A DNA stretch of 64,000 bases from Torymus aiolomorphi (Eukaryota; Arthropoda; Insecta; Hymenoptera; Torymidae), in contig CM070873.1 in assembly GCA_036365515.1 (NCBI GenBank), forward strand, positions 264,072,075-264,136,074, read 5' to 3'. Positions within the stretch are counted from its first letter, which is position 1. Each line of letters opens with the position of its first letter. Shown piece after piece: positions 34,255 through 47,869 of the stretch. Below the pieces are notes generated by a model, which saw only the letters and a program-made list of their open reading frames with translations, did not search any database and was not told the origin of the DNA. The position numbers and the translations under genes are program-made.

Positions 34255-37200
34255 TATAAAAAAAGAATTTTTAAAATATTTCTACCAAGTTATATTTGGC
34301 AAACTTTTGAATTGGGAGCTGCCATGTACACAAAAGAAGAAAATATAGTAAGAAAAGGAACACTTAATTATTTGTAACCAATGGTAACTGAAAAAGCGGT
34401 CGATAATAGTAGAGTAGGTCCATAACTGTTCAACAGATGTCACAACACGTCTGAACGAAGGTTCATTATACTTTTACACCAAATGGTCAAAGCTTGCATC
34501 ACATTATTTATCTATAAAAATCAAAACAAAAATACTTTTTAAAAGTTCATTTTTAAAAAATCATTAGAGCTTCCGATTTTGCAAGTTACATTAAATTTTT
34601 CAATATTTATTAATTAGATAAATATTTACCATTCTTTCGTATTTTCTCTGGTCTAGATACTTTAATGTTTATGACTAATGAACAAAAATGTTGGATCGAG
34701 TTGAATATGTAATTATGCTTCAACTATTTTCTTACGATAGTTACGATTAACAATTGTGTTAGTAATCCAATAATCCAAATAAGCAAGTATACATAAACAA
34801 AACATATAATTAAATTGGATTTTATTATTTGAAATGTTTTAACTATATACAGATGTATTAAAACAAGTTAAAGAAAACGTTAGTGTAATTTACATTTTTC
34901 AGGTGCATGTTATTATTAAAAATAAGCTATTGATCACTGCATCGTCTAGCTGTCTATATGCAGTCACAAAGGACCCCGCACACAATGTATGGGAAAAAAT
35001 CATTCGATCAAATTGAACGAAATTGAAAAAAGATAGATTTCTTCAGGACCTATTTTTTTCCAAAGTTTCGTTCAATTTGACCGAATGATTTTTTCCCATA
35101 CATTGTGTGCGGGGTCCTTTTTCTACGTGAAAAAAATATTTTCAGAATAAAATATTTTCTACGAGATAGTTTTTGCACATCATAATTGCATTAAAGCCGC
35201 GAACTACAGGTCACACACAACCTTATTTTGTTCAGGAGCTGTGATGAAAAAAAAGCATTTCTCGGCAGTAGAGTGAATCTAGTCCAGAAGACAAGTGCTC
35301 GGGGCCTAAAAGACCCTTTTCGGCATTTATCGCCAGATCGTCGCTATTTTTAACGACTGCCGTTTGACTGAACAAGTTGTCTATAAGCAATACCGTTACA
35401 TGTGAGCGCGTGCTTCATTTTACACTGTACAAAGCGTCGTACGATGTTCTGATGAAATGAGGATGCGTACTACTTTCACATCTCTCTCTCTCCCCCCTCG
35501 GATTTTTGCTTTTTCTTCACCGATCCCCTATGTTATATAAAGCCGGTTGAGTGCACCAAAAATCCCCGTGCCTCTACTAGTCCTGACAATTACGTAAATA
35601 GGACGCGATTTTGGATCCAAATTCGCAAAAGGTCTTGCATGATTTTCTGATGCGCATATGCGTTACTTATAGATCGAGTCGTGGCAATCGACGACGCAAG
35701 ATGCAATGATAAAAGGAAAAATAGCGGGCGTAGGTAAAAAATACACGTGAAAAAAGTTTGGGAGCAAAGTAAAATGTAAAAAGAGAAGAAGCGAAGTGAG
35801 GCGAAGGCGTCGCTCGATGTGGCGCACACATTGCCACCGCGCGCGCGTAGATCCTCTAGCAACGGTCGTCGACGTAGACTCCGGCGCACTTGACGCTATT
35901 AGTCGGAGAGAGATGGAGCATGCTCAGTGGCAAGGGAGCGGGAGAGAGAGCGCGCGCGACTCGCGAGAGAGAGAACTTGATAGTGGGTAGGGGGCAGGGC
36001 AGGGGAAATGGTATAGTAGCTCGCCTCGACGCTCGGCACTCGGGGCTTTCGTTGGCGTTCGGGTTAGCTCGTTCGACCCGTTATCCCTACTTCTCTCTCG
36101 CTGCTATACTCGTCGGGCGGCCCCCACCTGGCCGTATACCACGTTTCGATTCTCCGCACCCCTCCTTTTCTCGCTTCTGTCTCTCTCTCCTCTCCGCGCT
36201 CCCGCGACTCGGCGCTCCATGCTCCATTCCATGAGCCCTCCACCACACCGCCCCTCGCGTACTCGCGTTCGCGAGCGTTAGTCAACTCTCTCTCGCTCAC
36301 TCGCTCGCCGTGTCCCCTTTTATTTCGTCTTTTTTTCCTCGCGAACGCGAAGCCTCTCTTCCCATTTCCCTCCTTTTCCTCGTTTTGTCTTCCTCTCTCT
36401 TGCTCTCGCACTGGTTTTTTCATATTTTTTTACCGTTTTTATTCCCGCAGTTTCGATTTTCCATCTTATTTTCCGACTCGCTCGTTCTCCCCCGCCGGAG
36501 CTCTGGCTTCATTCAATTTGTTTATTTGTTCAGTTCGTTTCTCTCGTTCGCCATCTAGTCCTCTCTCGTTTCCTTTATTTTTCAATTCACTTTTTTCGCT
36601 CTTTATCTCATGCCCGCGCTGCCACCGCCTCCAGTCTCCACCACCGACTGGTTCCTTTTTTCGAACTAGTATAGCCTCTCCTTCGCTTCCTCGCGCAATT
36701 TTCATATTTTCTGTTTTTTTTTTTCACGCAGCTCTATTCAATTTACCTTTTTCTCACCGTTTTCCTTGCGATTCTCCTGCTTTTTGCCTTTTCCAGCGTT
36801 ATAAAGCAGCCTTTCCCTTTGATCGAATGGGCAAAGTTGAAGAATCGCTCGTCCATTATATGGCATCCGATCGACGAAATGAGAAAACGTTTACTTTAGT
36901 CCTCATTCAATATTTATATTCCATTTTTCTTCCCCTCGGTTTTTCACCCCGCTTGTGTGTGTGTGCGTGTGCGTGTATGTTTATTCTCCCTCTCGCTCAC
37001 GTACATGCTCGTCCTGTAATACTTATTCTGCGGATCTCCCTAAAGAGCAAACGACACGCTTCCGGTGGCTCTGTGTTTATACCGATATTTTTTAGCTGTA
37101 AAACGCGCAGGTACTATTTTCGTCGGGCGTTTCTCTCCTTATAAGTATTACACTTCCACGACAGTCGTTGCTTTGGTCAAATAAATGCAAAGGCAGAGAA

Positions 37201-38697
37201 TTGTCTCGCGGAAGCAAACCGCGTATAAACAAATTAATCAAATCTAATCCATATTTTTCTGTCTATCCATTTCCGTCCTGCTCGACCAAATGCGCCGTAG
37301 CCGAGCAACGAGGAAAGCAGCGCGGCACGGTCAGGCCCGTATAGCCAGCGACGTGCGGCGCAATTCTGCGCAGTTACAAACAAGCGGTGTTTTGCGCCGT
37401 TCGAAAAACGCCATCACATAAAAAGGCCGCAGTTTTCGAGGAAACGGCGAAAAGGCGAATGAGCCCGTGTGAGCGAGCTGGCGCCCTGGCGGAGGCGGAG
37501 AAAATGGCGGGCAGCGGGGTCCCGCGCGCCACTACTACGGCCCTGCGGGGAGAGAGAGGTGTAGGGTCGCGGGCGGTTCTCCGACGTGGTGGGCGCGCGA
37601 GGGAGGGAGGTCAGGGGGCGAGGGGGGCCCCCACTCCTTGGCGTCCGCGCAGATCGGCCGGCGGGGAGGGAGCTGAACTTCCCCCACTAGGCGGCGCGGC
37701 TGCTGGGGCTGGCCGGCGACGGCGGCCGCTTGGCTACGCTCCCGCCACGGTGACGTCACTCCGAGTAGTGTAGTGCAGTGAGCAGGAGCGAAGCCCAGGC
37801 TCCTCGTCCGTGCATGCCACGCCAAGAAGTGTGTGCAGCGTCGCAGAGAATATCAAGCGTGTTCTATATAGGCAGCGGGAGCGGCGGAGGAGGCCCCCCA
37901 GGATAACGGGTGCGTGTGGCCGCCAGTGCGCCGCCGGCATGTCGTGAGGGCCGTTTTCCGCCCGGATCTGCACAGCAGCAGAAGAACGTCAATAGAGCGA
38001 GCCGCCGCGCGAGCGTAACAAATAGTGTGTAGGGTAGAGTATGTGGGCTCGGGGAAGCCGGGCCGCGGGGCCGGGGCTGCTGGGTCGCTGGGCCCGCCTT
38101 GCGCCGCCGGCGTAGGACGCGCACAAGCGCCATGCCCAGGGCCGCCCGGGCCGAGGTGAGATAGTGTGCCCGCGCGCGTACGATGCGGCGCTATCCGGCT
38201 TGCACGAGGAGACGGCGGCCGCTCATATCTGCAGCTTCGAGAACCCAGTGCCGCCAGTGCCGCTAGTGCCGTGTACGCGTGCAGCCTCACCTTCGCCGTC
38301 GGCCGTGATAAATAGCCGCGAGTGTGTTCTTCTTACTCCCTTCCCCGCCGTCAGTCGTCTGTCTCTGTGTGTGCGCGCGCCCAAACTCTGGATTCGGGAG
38401 TGCAGTAACTCTTGTGTGACGTGCAGCAAGATAATATATATATGTATATATAACGTGCAGTGCTTCCCTACGTACCTGTGTGCTCATCTTCATCGGCATC
38501 AACAGCGTCGTCTTCTTTATCGTTCAGTGTGCGCGAGTGTTTCGAGCAAGAAACGAAAGTCGCGTTCCTCCTCGTTTTCTGTTCTCTGTTGTGCAAGTGC
38601 CAACCCCTTGCGCCGGGATCCGTGAGTTGTGTGTCGTTGTACAGTGCCGCCAAACGATAGCACAACATCCGATCCCAAATGAAGAGTTCGGAGCAAA
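34255..38697. promoter_or_regulatory. Intergenic DNA and probable 5' region of spen
   Basis: From 34255 to 35450 the sequence is AT-rich with one foldback element. From 35800 onward it is CT/GA-rich and CpG-rich, peaking at 37400-38700 as expected of a strong promoter and leader directly before the first spen coding exon. Long frames here (for example 36518-37144) are low-complexity R/S/F-rich and are not considered genes. The true transcription start could not be placed. Confidence 0.5.
34968..35120. mobile_element. 153-bp foldback (hairpin MITE)
   Basis: AAAGGACCCCGCACACAATG at 34968 and its exact complement ending at 35120 are the tips of arms about 60 bp long. The arms run through GAAAAAATCATTCG and GTTCAATTTG and enclose a short loop. 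No target duplication is obvious. Confidence 0.85.
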
Positions 38698-38780
38698 ATG
38701 GTTAGAGAGACACGTCACCTGTGGGTTGGAAATCTGCCGGAAAACATCCGAGAGGATCGAATACGAGAGCATTTTAAACG
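38698..38780 (+). CDS. spen: spen (split ends) first coding exon
   Basis: The exon encodes MVRETRHLWVGNLPENIRED and then RIREHFK plus two bases of the next codon before the donor GTAAGC at 38781. The start MVRETRHLWVGNLPEN is the highly conserved N-terminus of Spen/SHARP and forms beta-1 (RNP2) and alpha-1 of the first RRM. Spen is a very large nuclear RNA-binding corepressor with RRMs and a C-terminal SPOC domain, acting in Notch, EGFR and nuclear-receptor signalling. The rest of RRM1 was not found in the 25 kb to the right, so the protein continues beyond the window and the first coding intron must exceed 25.2 kb. The start is certain because the family begins at this methionine. Confidence 0.95.
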
Positions 38781-39999
<1,219 letters not shown>

Positions 40000-40172
40000 C
40001 ACAGACATTCGTTTCGTTTTTTCTCCCCTCTTTTCGCTCTATCTCTCCATCTCCCTCTCCCTCCGTCTTTCTCGCCGCTCTCTCTCTCTCCTCTCTCCCC
40101 CTCACTCCCCGAAGTAATAATAGCTGAGGACAGCCATTTTGAGAGCTCACGCTGCCCGAAGTTATTGTTCTA

Positions 40173-40616
40173 CAGTGTCGCTCAACCTGGGGCTCCCGGG
40201 GCCGCGCGCTTTCTCTCCTTCTTTTTAGCCCAGCTTCTACTCGAGCTCGTTCCGCACTTGTTTTTGCGCAAATTTCATGAATTAAGAAGCTGTATCCCAA
40301 TGAGTGATTGAGTCGAGTGCGTTAATCGCGATTCAAAGAAGAGAGGCCATCTTCGTCTCTCTCACTCTCTTGCTCGCTCTGGGGGAAATTCGTCGCTCGA
40401 CTACTAACGTACAGCCGAGCATTGGTGCGACAGAGACAGCGGGGAGCAATAAAGACGAAGCGAGTAAGAGCGAGAGAGACGGGTATAGAAACGAAGCGAA
40501 CTCTCGACCGCCGTGCTGCCGTGCCGTGCGCGCGCAGGCGGCTACGAGTGGGAGGAGACGGGAGAGAGAAAACTAACGGTGACGTGGGCCAGTGTCGCCC
40601 AACCTGGGGCTCCTGA
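40173..40616. repeat. Two direct copies of a hAT-type terminal sequence
   Basis: CAGTGTCGCTCAACCTGGGG at 40173 and CAGTGTCGCCCAACCTGGGG at 40590 are 417 bp apart in the same orientation, each followed by CTCC. The pattern resembles hAT/Charlie-type termini (CAGNGNNNSNCAACCTG). No complementary end was found nearby, so these may be remnants or overlapping elements. The 158-residue frame that starts at 40592 inside the second copy has no recognisable domain. Confidence 0.45.
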
Positions 40617-41800
40617 TTTTTGTCGAAAACTGCCACGCTAGTCGATTTTATGCTTTATTTCCAAATATTTTTCATTCTTTTTGCTTCCTACAGTGTATTT
40701 ATTGTTTAATTAAATTTGCTCTTACTAAACTATCCGGTAATCGCGTATTTTCCATCAGTTTTTTAAAACTTTTTCTTTATTTTAGCGATTTTGACGATAC
40801 AGCATACGTCAACATAGTTTCCTTTGATTTTCCCAATGTTTTATATATCTATAACAACATTTTGCAATATAAGCTCTATTTAATACAGTTTTCAAGAGAA
40901 TATTGTTTTTATCAATATTTTTGGGCATACACAGAGATATGCGGAACCCATCATATGTGGATTGGATATGCGGACAACATCATTTATTGGAGGAACTGGT
41001 ATATATTACCAAAAACATCGTTATTCTTTGTATTACGCATGAAAACGGATAAAACGAACTCTTCATAACTTACGTAAACTTTCAATAAAATTTTAATATT
41101 TTTATATTCATTTCTGATTAAAACGTAATCAAAGATTTACAAAATATTCGTTTAGCATCTGTAAATGACTTTCGAATAATTTTTATAATTTTCATAAACA
41201 ACTTATTTTATAAGCAATTTTTTTAATTACATGAGATTTTAATTCGCTGATTTCCATCTTAATGGAACTTTTTCCATCTATATCATCTATATAACAGCAT
41301 TCATTTAATCTACAAAAGTTACATAAGTATTTATTTATAAATGGTCAATACTATTTTAGAACATACTTAAGTCCGCTTAAGTAAACATACAAAATTTGGG
41401 AAATAATTAAACTGTACCCTTATATTCTTTACAATAGTTGATTTGATCTTTTTTAGGGTTTCACGTAGTTTAAACATCGCAGTTTTTCGTATTGAAAACT
41501 AAGGATTAAACATTTTTTTGTAAAATTATACTGAAAACAGTAAAGATACCGTACGATTGTAATAAAAATATTCGCTTTTCTGCTATAAATTTAGCAGTCG
41601 AAAACCACCAATATATTGGGTAAACATCAGGCAAAGGCAGTAAATTCAAAATGAGGACCTCGTAGCATATTTCTCATTTTTACGAACCAGCTGGACAATA
41701 TTAAGCAGCGCGTGTAAGCGTCAAGCTCAATTCACGTACAACGGAGGGACGCGTAGTTTCACTTCGTTACCTCGACGTTTGCGTTCTCATATACTTTCTA
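40617..41800. other. AT-rich intronic DNA, no feature recognised
   Basis: AT-rich with a weakly protein-like open frame at 40592-41068 that I could not assign. No terminal repeats were seen. Confidence 0.4.
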
Positions 41801-42523
41801 TACACGGAAAAAAATTTGGAAGCCTGGGATGTCGGAGGTATGGAATTAACAGAAATCCAAAAAATACCGTATCTGTATGCGTCCAAAATTAAATGTAGTC
41901 ACTTCCAAATTGAATTGCGTGGACTCCAACAATTTCGGTTGTGTACGGATCTCAAAATGGGATTATGTGTATGCCATGTTGGAATGGCGGGGACTCCGAG
42001 ACTTTCGGTACCGTCGGGATCCGCCCGATGGAGTCCTCAGGCCCCCATTCTTGGTATCTCGGCGGGTCGACTATACATTCGGACGTATTTCACGCGCGCC
42101 GCTTCATAAATATACTAATATAATATATATAAACGGTTCAAAACGTGTGTGCTATATTATACTATAATAATACTCTGATATATAATGATGAAACGCATAT
42201 ATATATATATATGAGAAAAACGCGCGCAAATGCGGACCGTTCCCCTTCTCTCAACGCTGTCGCGCCACGATACCAGAGATGGGGGCCTCAGACGTCCAAA
42301 GTGGAATCGCTACAATACCGAAAATCTCGGATCTGGGGCTGACCAAATTGGAGTTCAGAACATACTTTTTTGAATCGTGAAGACTCCGAAGATATTGGAT
42401 TCTTACAGGTTCAACTTTGGATGCGCCTTAATTCCAAATTCGTCATAAATTAAGACAATCGATGGTATTGCATGGAGTCCATATATACCGGTGGTCTGGA
42501 GATCCTAAATTTTTTTCCGTGTA
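41801..42523. mobile_element. TIR element with ACACGGAAAAAAA ends (723 bp)
   Basis: TACACGGAAAAAAATTTGGA at 41801 is matched by the inverted TAAATTTTTTTCCGTGTA ending at 42523. Inside are several diverged CGGAGGTATGGA/GGGGACTCCGAGA-like stretches, about 30-40 bp apart, that look like degenerate subrepeats. There is no transposase. ACACGGAAAAAAA termini occur widely on arthropod non-autonomous DNA transposons, and the superfamily is not determined here. Confidence 0.75.
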
Positions 42524-42676
42524 TCTTTTACCCGCACTACACGTGTTTATAACGTATAGTTGTATTTTTTAACTTTTCATTCTTGCTCGACATTGATCAA
42601 TTCTTTTTTAACATCTTAAAAATATGTTAGAAGAAAAGAAACAGGATGATTAGTGCTTATGATGCTAAACATTTTT

Positions 42677-42901
42677 ATGGGTCTGAAGTTTGCATCGTTG
42701 GAATGAACGGCATAATTTTTTACAATTAATTAAAGTGACTAGACAGTAAACATTTTTATCTAAACCTTTTTCATTAAGTTATTTTATACTATAAAATACT
42801 AAATCTTCAGGCGAAACCAAAATTAATCAATATAACTTTGAAGAAAAATCAATTTTTTTTTCATTTCGTTGCACTCCAACGTTGCAAACTTCAGACCCAT
42901 C
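42677..42901. mobile_element. ATGGGTCTGAAG-type MITE, copy 1 (225 bp)
   Basis: The inverted ends are ATGGGTCTGAAGTTTGC and GCAAACTTCAGACCCAT. The 8-bp duplications ACATTTTT (42669-42676) and CCATTTTT (42902-42909) differ at one base. The interior is AT-rich with a TTATTTTATACTATAAAATA-like palindrome. Confidence 0.85.
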
Positions 42902-43402
42902 CATTTTTCTGTATACTTTTATGTTGCACACTAGAGCATACGTAGCGAGTTTAAAGCTATGTGCTCTCGAAATGGCGGTTCTGAAACGCACGGCAAGGGA
43001 GTATCAGCAAGAATGAGACAGAGAGAGACGGTAGTAGAATGAAAAAGAGAGAGCGAGCCCCTGACCCCGAGATCAAAATAAAGATGAAGGCATCATGGGA
43101 CGTTGCTCTTAGTGAATTTATTTTATTTTTTTATAATTTAATCACAACTTTATTAAATTTTTCGAAATTTGAAAAAGAAGGTGTTATATTTAAATATAAA
43201 TAGTGTTTAAGTTTGTAAATGATTAAATATCGTTCCACGTCACAGTAAACTGCTTCTCATAGAAGGTTTCATTCTTCTTTTTCTGTGTTTACAATTCCGA
43301 GTCTAAGGTATTAAAACAGTAATGCAGTAAAAACTCATCATTTTGGAAATTCCACCATCGTACGATAGTGGGTACTTTTATCTTTCGTTTGCGGCATTTT
43401 CT

Positions 43403-44217
<815 letters not shown>

Positions 44218-44452
44218 AACATGTGCTTGAAATTTCGAACGTTCATAGTGAACGAAAGATTTTTCCATTTTCAGATTTAGCCAAATTTGGCTAGTTAATA
44301 CATTTAAAAAATGATAATAACTGTATCTCATCACTTCTCACTCTTACAGTTACCACTTAAACCACCCTCCGACGAATTCTAACCAAAATTAGAAACTTTA
44401 AATTAAAATTTCGTTCATTATGAACGTTCGGAATTTCAAACACATGCTGCAA
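44218..44452. repeat. Inverted repeat, ~45-bp arms 140 bp apart
   Basis: CATGTGCTTGAAATTTCGAA near 44219 is complemented by a TTCGGAATTTCAAACACATG arm ending near 44446. The match extends through GTTCATAGTGAACGAAA and TTTCGTTCATTATGAAC. A (CAG)n-like tract follows immediately at 44450-44480. Confidence 0.7.
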
Positions 44453-44479
44453 CAGCAGCAGTAGCAGCAGCAGCAGCAG

Positions 44480-45130
44480 GTACTTACGCGAGTATGTGCG
44501 TGTGTCGCGTGTACGTGTGGCGGGTTGCCGGCGTATTTTGGTATATTGATCGCGGGCGAGCGGCCGGCCATCTCCCTCCCCCATCCCACCCCCGGCCTTT
44601 CTCTCTCTTGCTCGCTCGTGCTCGCTCGTTCCCGTTCGCCTCACTCGACCCCATCTTTCGCCGACCACCCATCCATCCATCCGCTGTCGCTCCCACCCCC
44701 GCGGCGCGTTCATTCGTTCGTTCGCCCACCACCTCCAGTCCCCACCCCAGCGGTCGCGGCAAGCCCCGAGTAGAACTCGAACCGCGCGCGCACTGCACGC
44801 GCCGCCGCCAGCTGGATGTATATCAGTGCACCCCCGACACCCTGCTACATTTTCGCCCCCTCCCCCCGTTTCCCCCGACGCCGCTGCTGCCGCACACTCG
44901 CATTCCCTTTTTTTGTACCCTCCAGTCCCCCTTCCCCCCGCACCTCGACCAATCTACCATTTTATCGCGATACTCCAAGCTCAGGCGCTCGAGCTTTGAG
45001 TAGCAGCGGTGGGCCATCGCGTGATGCGTCCGCTTTCGGCTCTGACGCGCGGTGGTGCAGCCCGTATCGCGTGCGCGGAACCGCGTATACGGAAAAATCG
45101 CTCCAGCTCCGAGCAAGAGAGCCTCTCTTT
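44480..45130. promoter_or_regulatory. CpG- and C-rich island inside the spen intron
   Basis: A sharp rise in C and CpG content (CGCGCGCGCACTGCACGCG near 44785) in otherwise AT-rich DNA. It could be an internal promoter or enhancer of spen. Long frames on both strands are P/S/R-rich compositional artefacts. Confidence 0.35.
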
Positions 45131-46580
45131 TTGGACAGACTGACGCTAAGTGCGCTCTTTCATCTTACTTTGCTTGCTTATCTTTCCCGTGCGAGTCGGC
45201 GTTTCCTTACTTTTTATGGTCTGCCACTTTCCTATCGTCAATTAAGACAGTTTTACTGAATCTTTCTGTAAATAAAAAGCTTCGAATTTTTGAGAGGCAA
45301 TTTAGTATCGCTTAAGATCCATGAGATATCAGGAAATTAGCTTTATGATTAGCAAACGCTTTTAAAATGTTGTTATGTTTCCATGACAAAGTTTTTCAAG
45401 ACATTTAAAATTTTACAATCAAATTCTTCATCTTAATTAGGCGTATTATGCTTTTATGTTAATAGCGTTCAAAAAAATAGTCTGAAATGGCTTACGGTCT
45501 GCTTTTTACCGTTACCATTTTCGCATAAATATATGTTGTTGTTTTGTAAAAATATGAAGATTGCGTAGACCTACGTCACAGGTAATATTGACTCACTTTT
45601 TCTTCCAGGTAGACATAAATAAAGTACGAGCGTTTTGCAATTGCAATGTTTGATTAATGAAGCCGAATTTCTAGAGCGCGTAACAGCGGCCTTCGTGATT
45701 CAGGGAAATCTATCGTTTTACCAGTATGATGACTCGGCGTCTTACTTTTTATCATGTGAAAGATAACGTTGCTCGAGAAATGCAGTCGATGTACATATAC
45801 AATTCAGCTTTTCCGTAAATGCCCAGATCTCTTTCATTTCACGAGCTAAAACTGGATCGATGATAAATTGATATTTCGAAAATGTCAATGAACGCAAACT
45901 ATTGAATAGAAAGTCTACTGAGGTATCGTTCAGTTTTTGCAAAATGAAAGGGAATACCAGTCTCTAAAGCAATCCTGTCTATACATGGAAAAGTAATTTA
46001 TCAGCTACAGAGTGAGTTGGATGGGATCGATATTCCGAAATACTGATATTCAGAAGTCTTCTCCTATAGAATATTAAAAATAGCATGCGTGTGTCCCATT
46101 ACACATGTATAAGATCAAAAAATGCTGAAAATACATTTGTAATGATTATTTCTGTATTTGTAATGTATCTTTACTATAAACGTGTATTCATATACGTTTT
46201 TGAGTGGTCAGATACTTCTCATTCACATTTTCAATTTGAAAGCAGTTACAGTGGTCTGTTAAAATCAGTAATTTATTATTACTAGCCAGATTCGCGCGCT
46301 TTATTTTTCTGTTCAGAATGCTTTCAAATAAAAATTTTAAAATATAACTTTTTTGGTTTATTAAAAAGTATCTTCTTATATATTTTGATTTTTGGAGTAA
46401 ATTTTATGGTTACGCATACTTTTAACAAAACTACAAGACAAAATTTTAAATTTCCGTGCCGTATCGTCATCTTTTATTTAACAACCAATCAAATCAGTTT
46501 TATTGTGATGATGATTTCATCCATCATATTTTTAAGAGAGGATAAATTAACTTACGAAGAGAGTCTTGAACGAACAGGAA
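45131..46580. other. AT-rich intronic DNA, no feature recognised
   Basis: No transposon ends or exons were identified. Confidence 0.4.
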
Positions 46581-46797
46581 TAGCATATTACGCACCATGG
46601 GAGGAAAAAACTTGGACAGTCCACAGCTCGTGTGAATTGCCACCCGAGCCAAAGGCGAGGGTGGCAATCACGAGCTGGGGGCTGACCAATTTTACTCTCA
46701 TGGTGCGTATACTATTTTTCGGCATACCCGGGCCGAAAATACCACATTCCCGTTTTTGAGCTGAGCGGGAATGTGGCACTTTCGGCCAGGGTATCGC
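46581..46797. repeat. Covarying double-hairpin repeat, complete copy
   Basis: Hairpin 1: ATTACGCACCATGGGAG pairs with CTCATGGTGCGTAT, CACAGCTCGTG with CACGAGCTG, and TTGCCACC with GGTGGCAA, around loop core CGAGCCAAAGGCGAG. Spacer: GTATACTATTTTTC. Hairpin 2: CGGCATACCCGGGCCGAAA pairs with TTTCGGCCAGGGTATCG, and CCACATTCCCG with CGGGAATGTGG. The stem letters differ from the copies at 57643 and 60547 on both arms. Confidence 0.85.
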
Positions 46798-47694
46798 GAA
46801 AACGCATTTTAACGGTTCTATAGGTGTCCTTTACTTGCAAAAAATTAAACCACGCGCGTTCAAATTTCATGATTTTCTCTTTAAAAAAAAAAAACTAAAG
46901 CAGACAGTCTGTGAATTTGGATTTATATATCTTTTAAAAGTATCTAATAAAAAAAAAATGTCTAAATTCTTTTTTAAAAAATTTTGATTCGTATTTTTTA
47001 TAAAATATTACTTTAGTTAGATCTGTCTATGGCACAGCCTACAAGGTCTACAGGGTAAGATTTCTTTCGAAATATTATAATCTAGTAACTTTAACATCTT
47101 CAGCTTTATTACGAATAATTGTTGATACTGTGACGGAACGTTGATTTTTATCCGAATTGAACACAAACAAAAAATACCCAGATTATGTTTAACCTAGCAG
47201 AACGAGTTTACTGTGAGTCCTAATATTACAAGTGCAGTTTTTAATTACGTTTCTTATTTACTATAAATCATGTGCAGTATTCTCATAGCGTATACGTGTT
47301 GGCGTTCGCAGACTACCGTCCAGATCTGAAACTACCTGCATACCGGTGCGTATCCGGCAGGCATACCGTCATATGCTCCGTTCTTTATTTCGCGAGGTTT
47401 CCTCTACTGCGGCGCTCAGAACAATACTGTTCGAACGAATTTCTTGGAATTTCCACAACCACCAGAGGGAGCTTTAACATCTTTTTCTTCGTGCTCCTTT
47501 TTTTTTTCTTCACGCATTCGTACGTTATACAACAGCATTTATTGGAATTCCCATGAAATGGAAATTGAAATGTCGTTATATAATTAAACAGAAATCGGTA
47601 GGTCATTCACTGACATTTCGTATATAGTGTGCTCTTTATTCCTCTTCGTTTCACTGCTCGAGAAAAGAACTCTATTATAAGGGAATCGTGGTTC
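46798..47694. other. AT-rich intronic DNA, no feature recognised
   Basis: Contains oligo-A runs and a short CpG-bearing segment at 47280-47440. Nothing else was identified. Confidence 0.4.
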
Positions 47695-47869
47695 ATGGGT
47701 CTGAAGTTTGCAACGTTGGAGTGCAACAAAATAAAAAACTAAATTATTTTACTTCACGTTTGTACTACACTTTTGTGTTTTACAATATAAAATAACTTTG
47801 TAACAAAGGTTTACATAACATTTCTATTGCTAAATAACTTTAATCGTAAAAAATTATTTCGTTGCAATT
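47695..47869. mobile_element. ATGGGTCTGAAG-type MITE, truncated left partner
   Basis: Begins with the full left end ATGGGTCTGAAGTTTGC and runs almost through the element, but stops inside the right inverted repeat at TTATTTCGTTGCAA, where the LINE tail begins. Confidence 0.75.

Noticed and set aside
36518..37144. 208-residue frame before spen
   Set aside because: Pyrimidine-rich leader sequence giving F/S/L-rich translation. No family resemblance.
40592..41068. 158-residue frame rich in F, Y and I
   Set aside because: AT-rich composition, start inside a hAT-like end, no domain or splice context. Left unassigned rather than called a gene.
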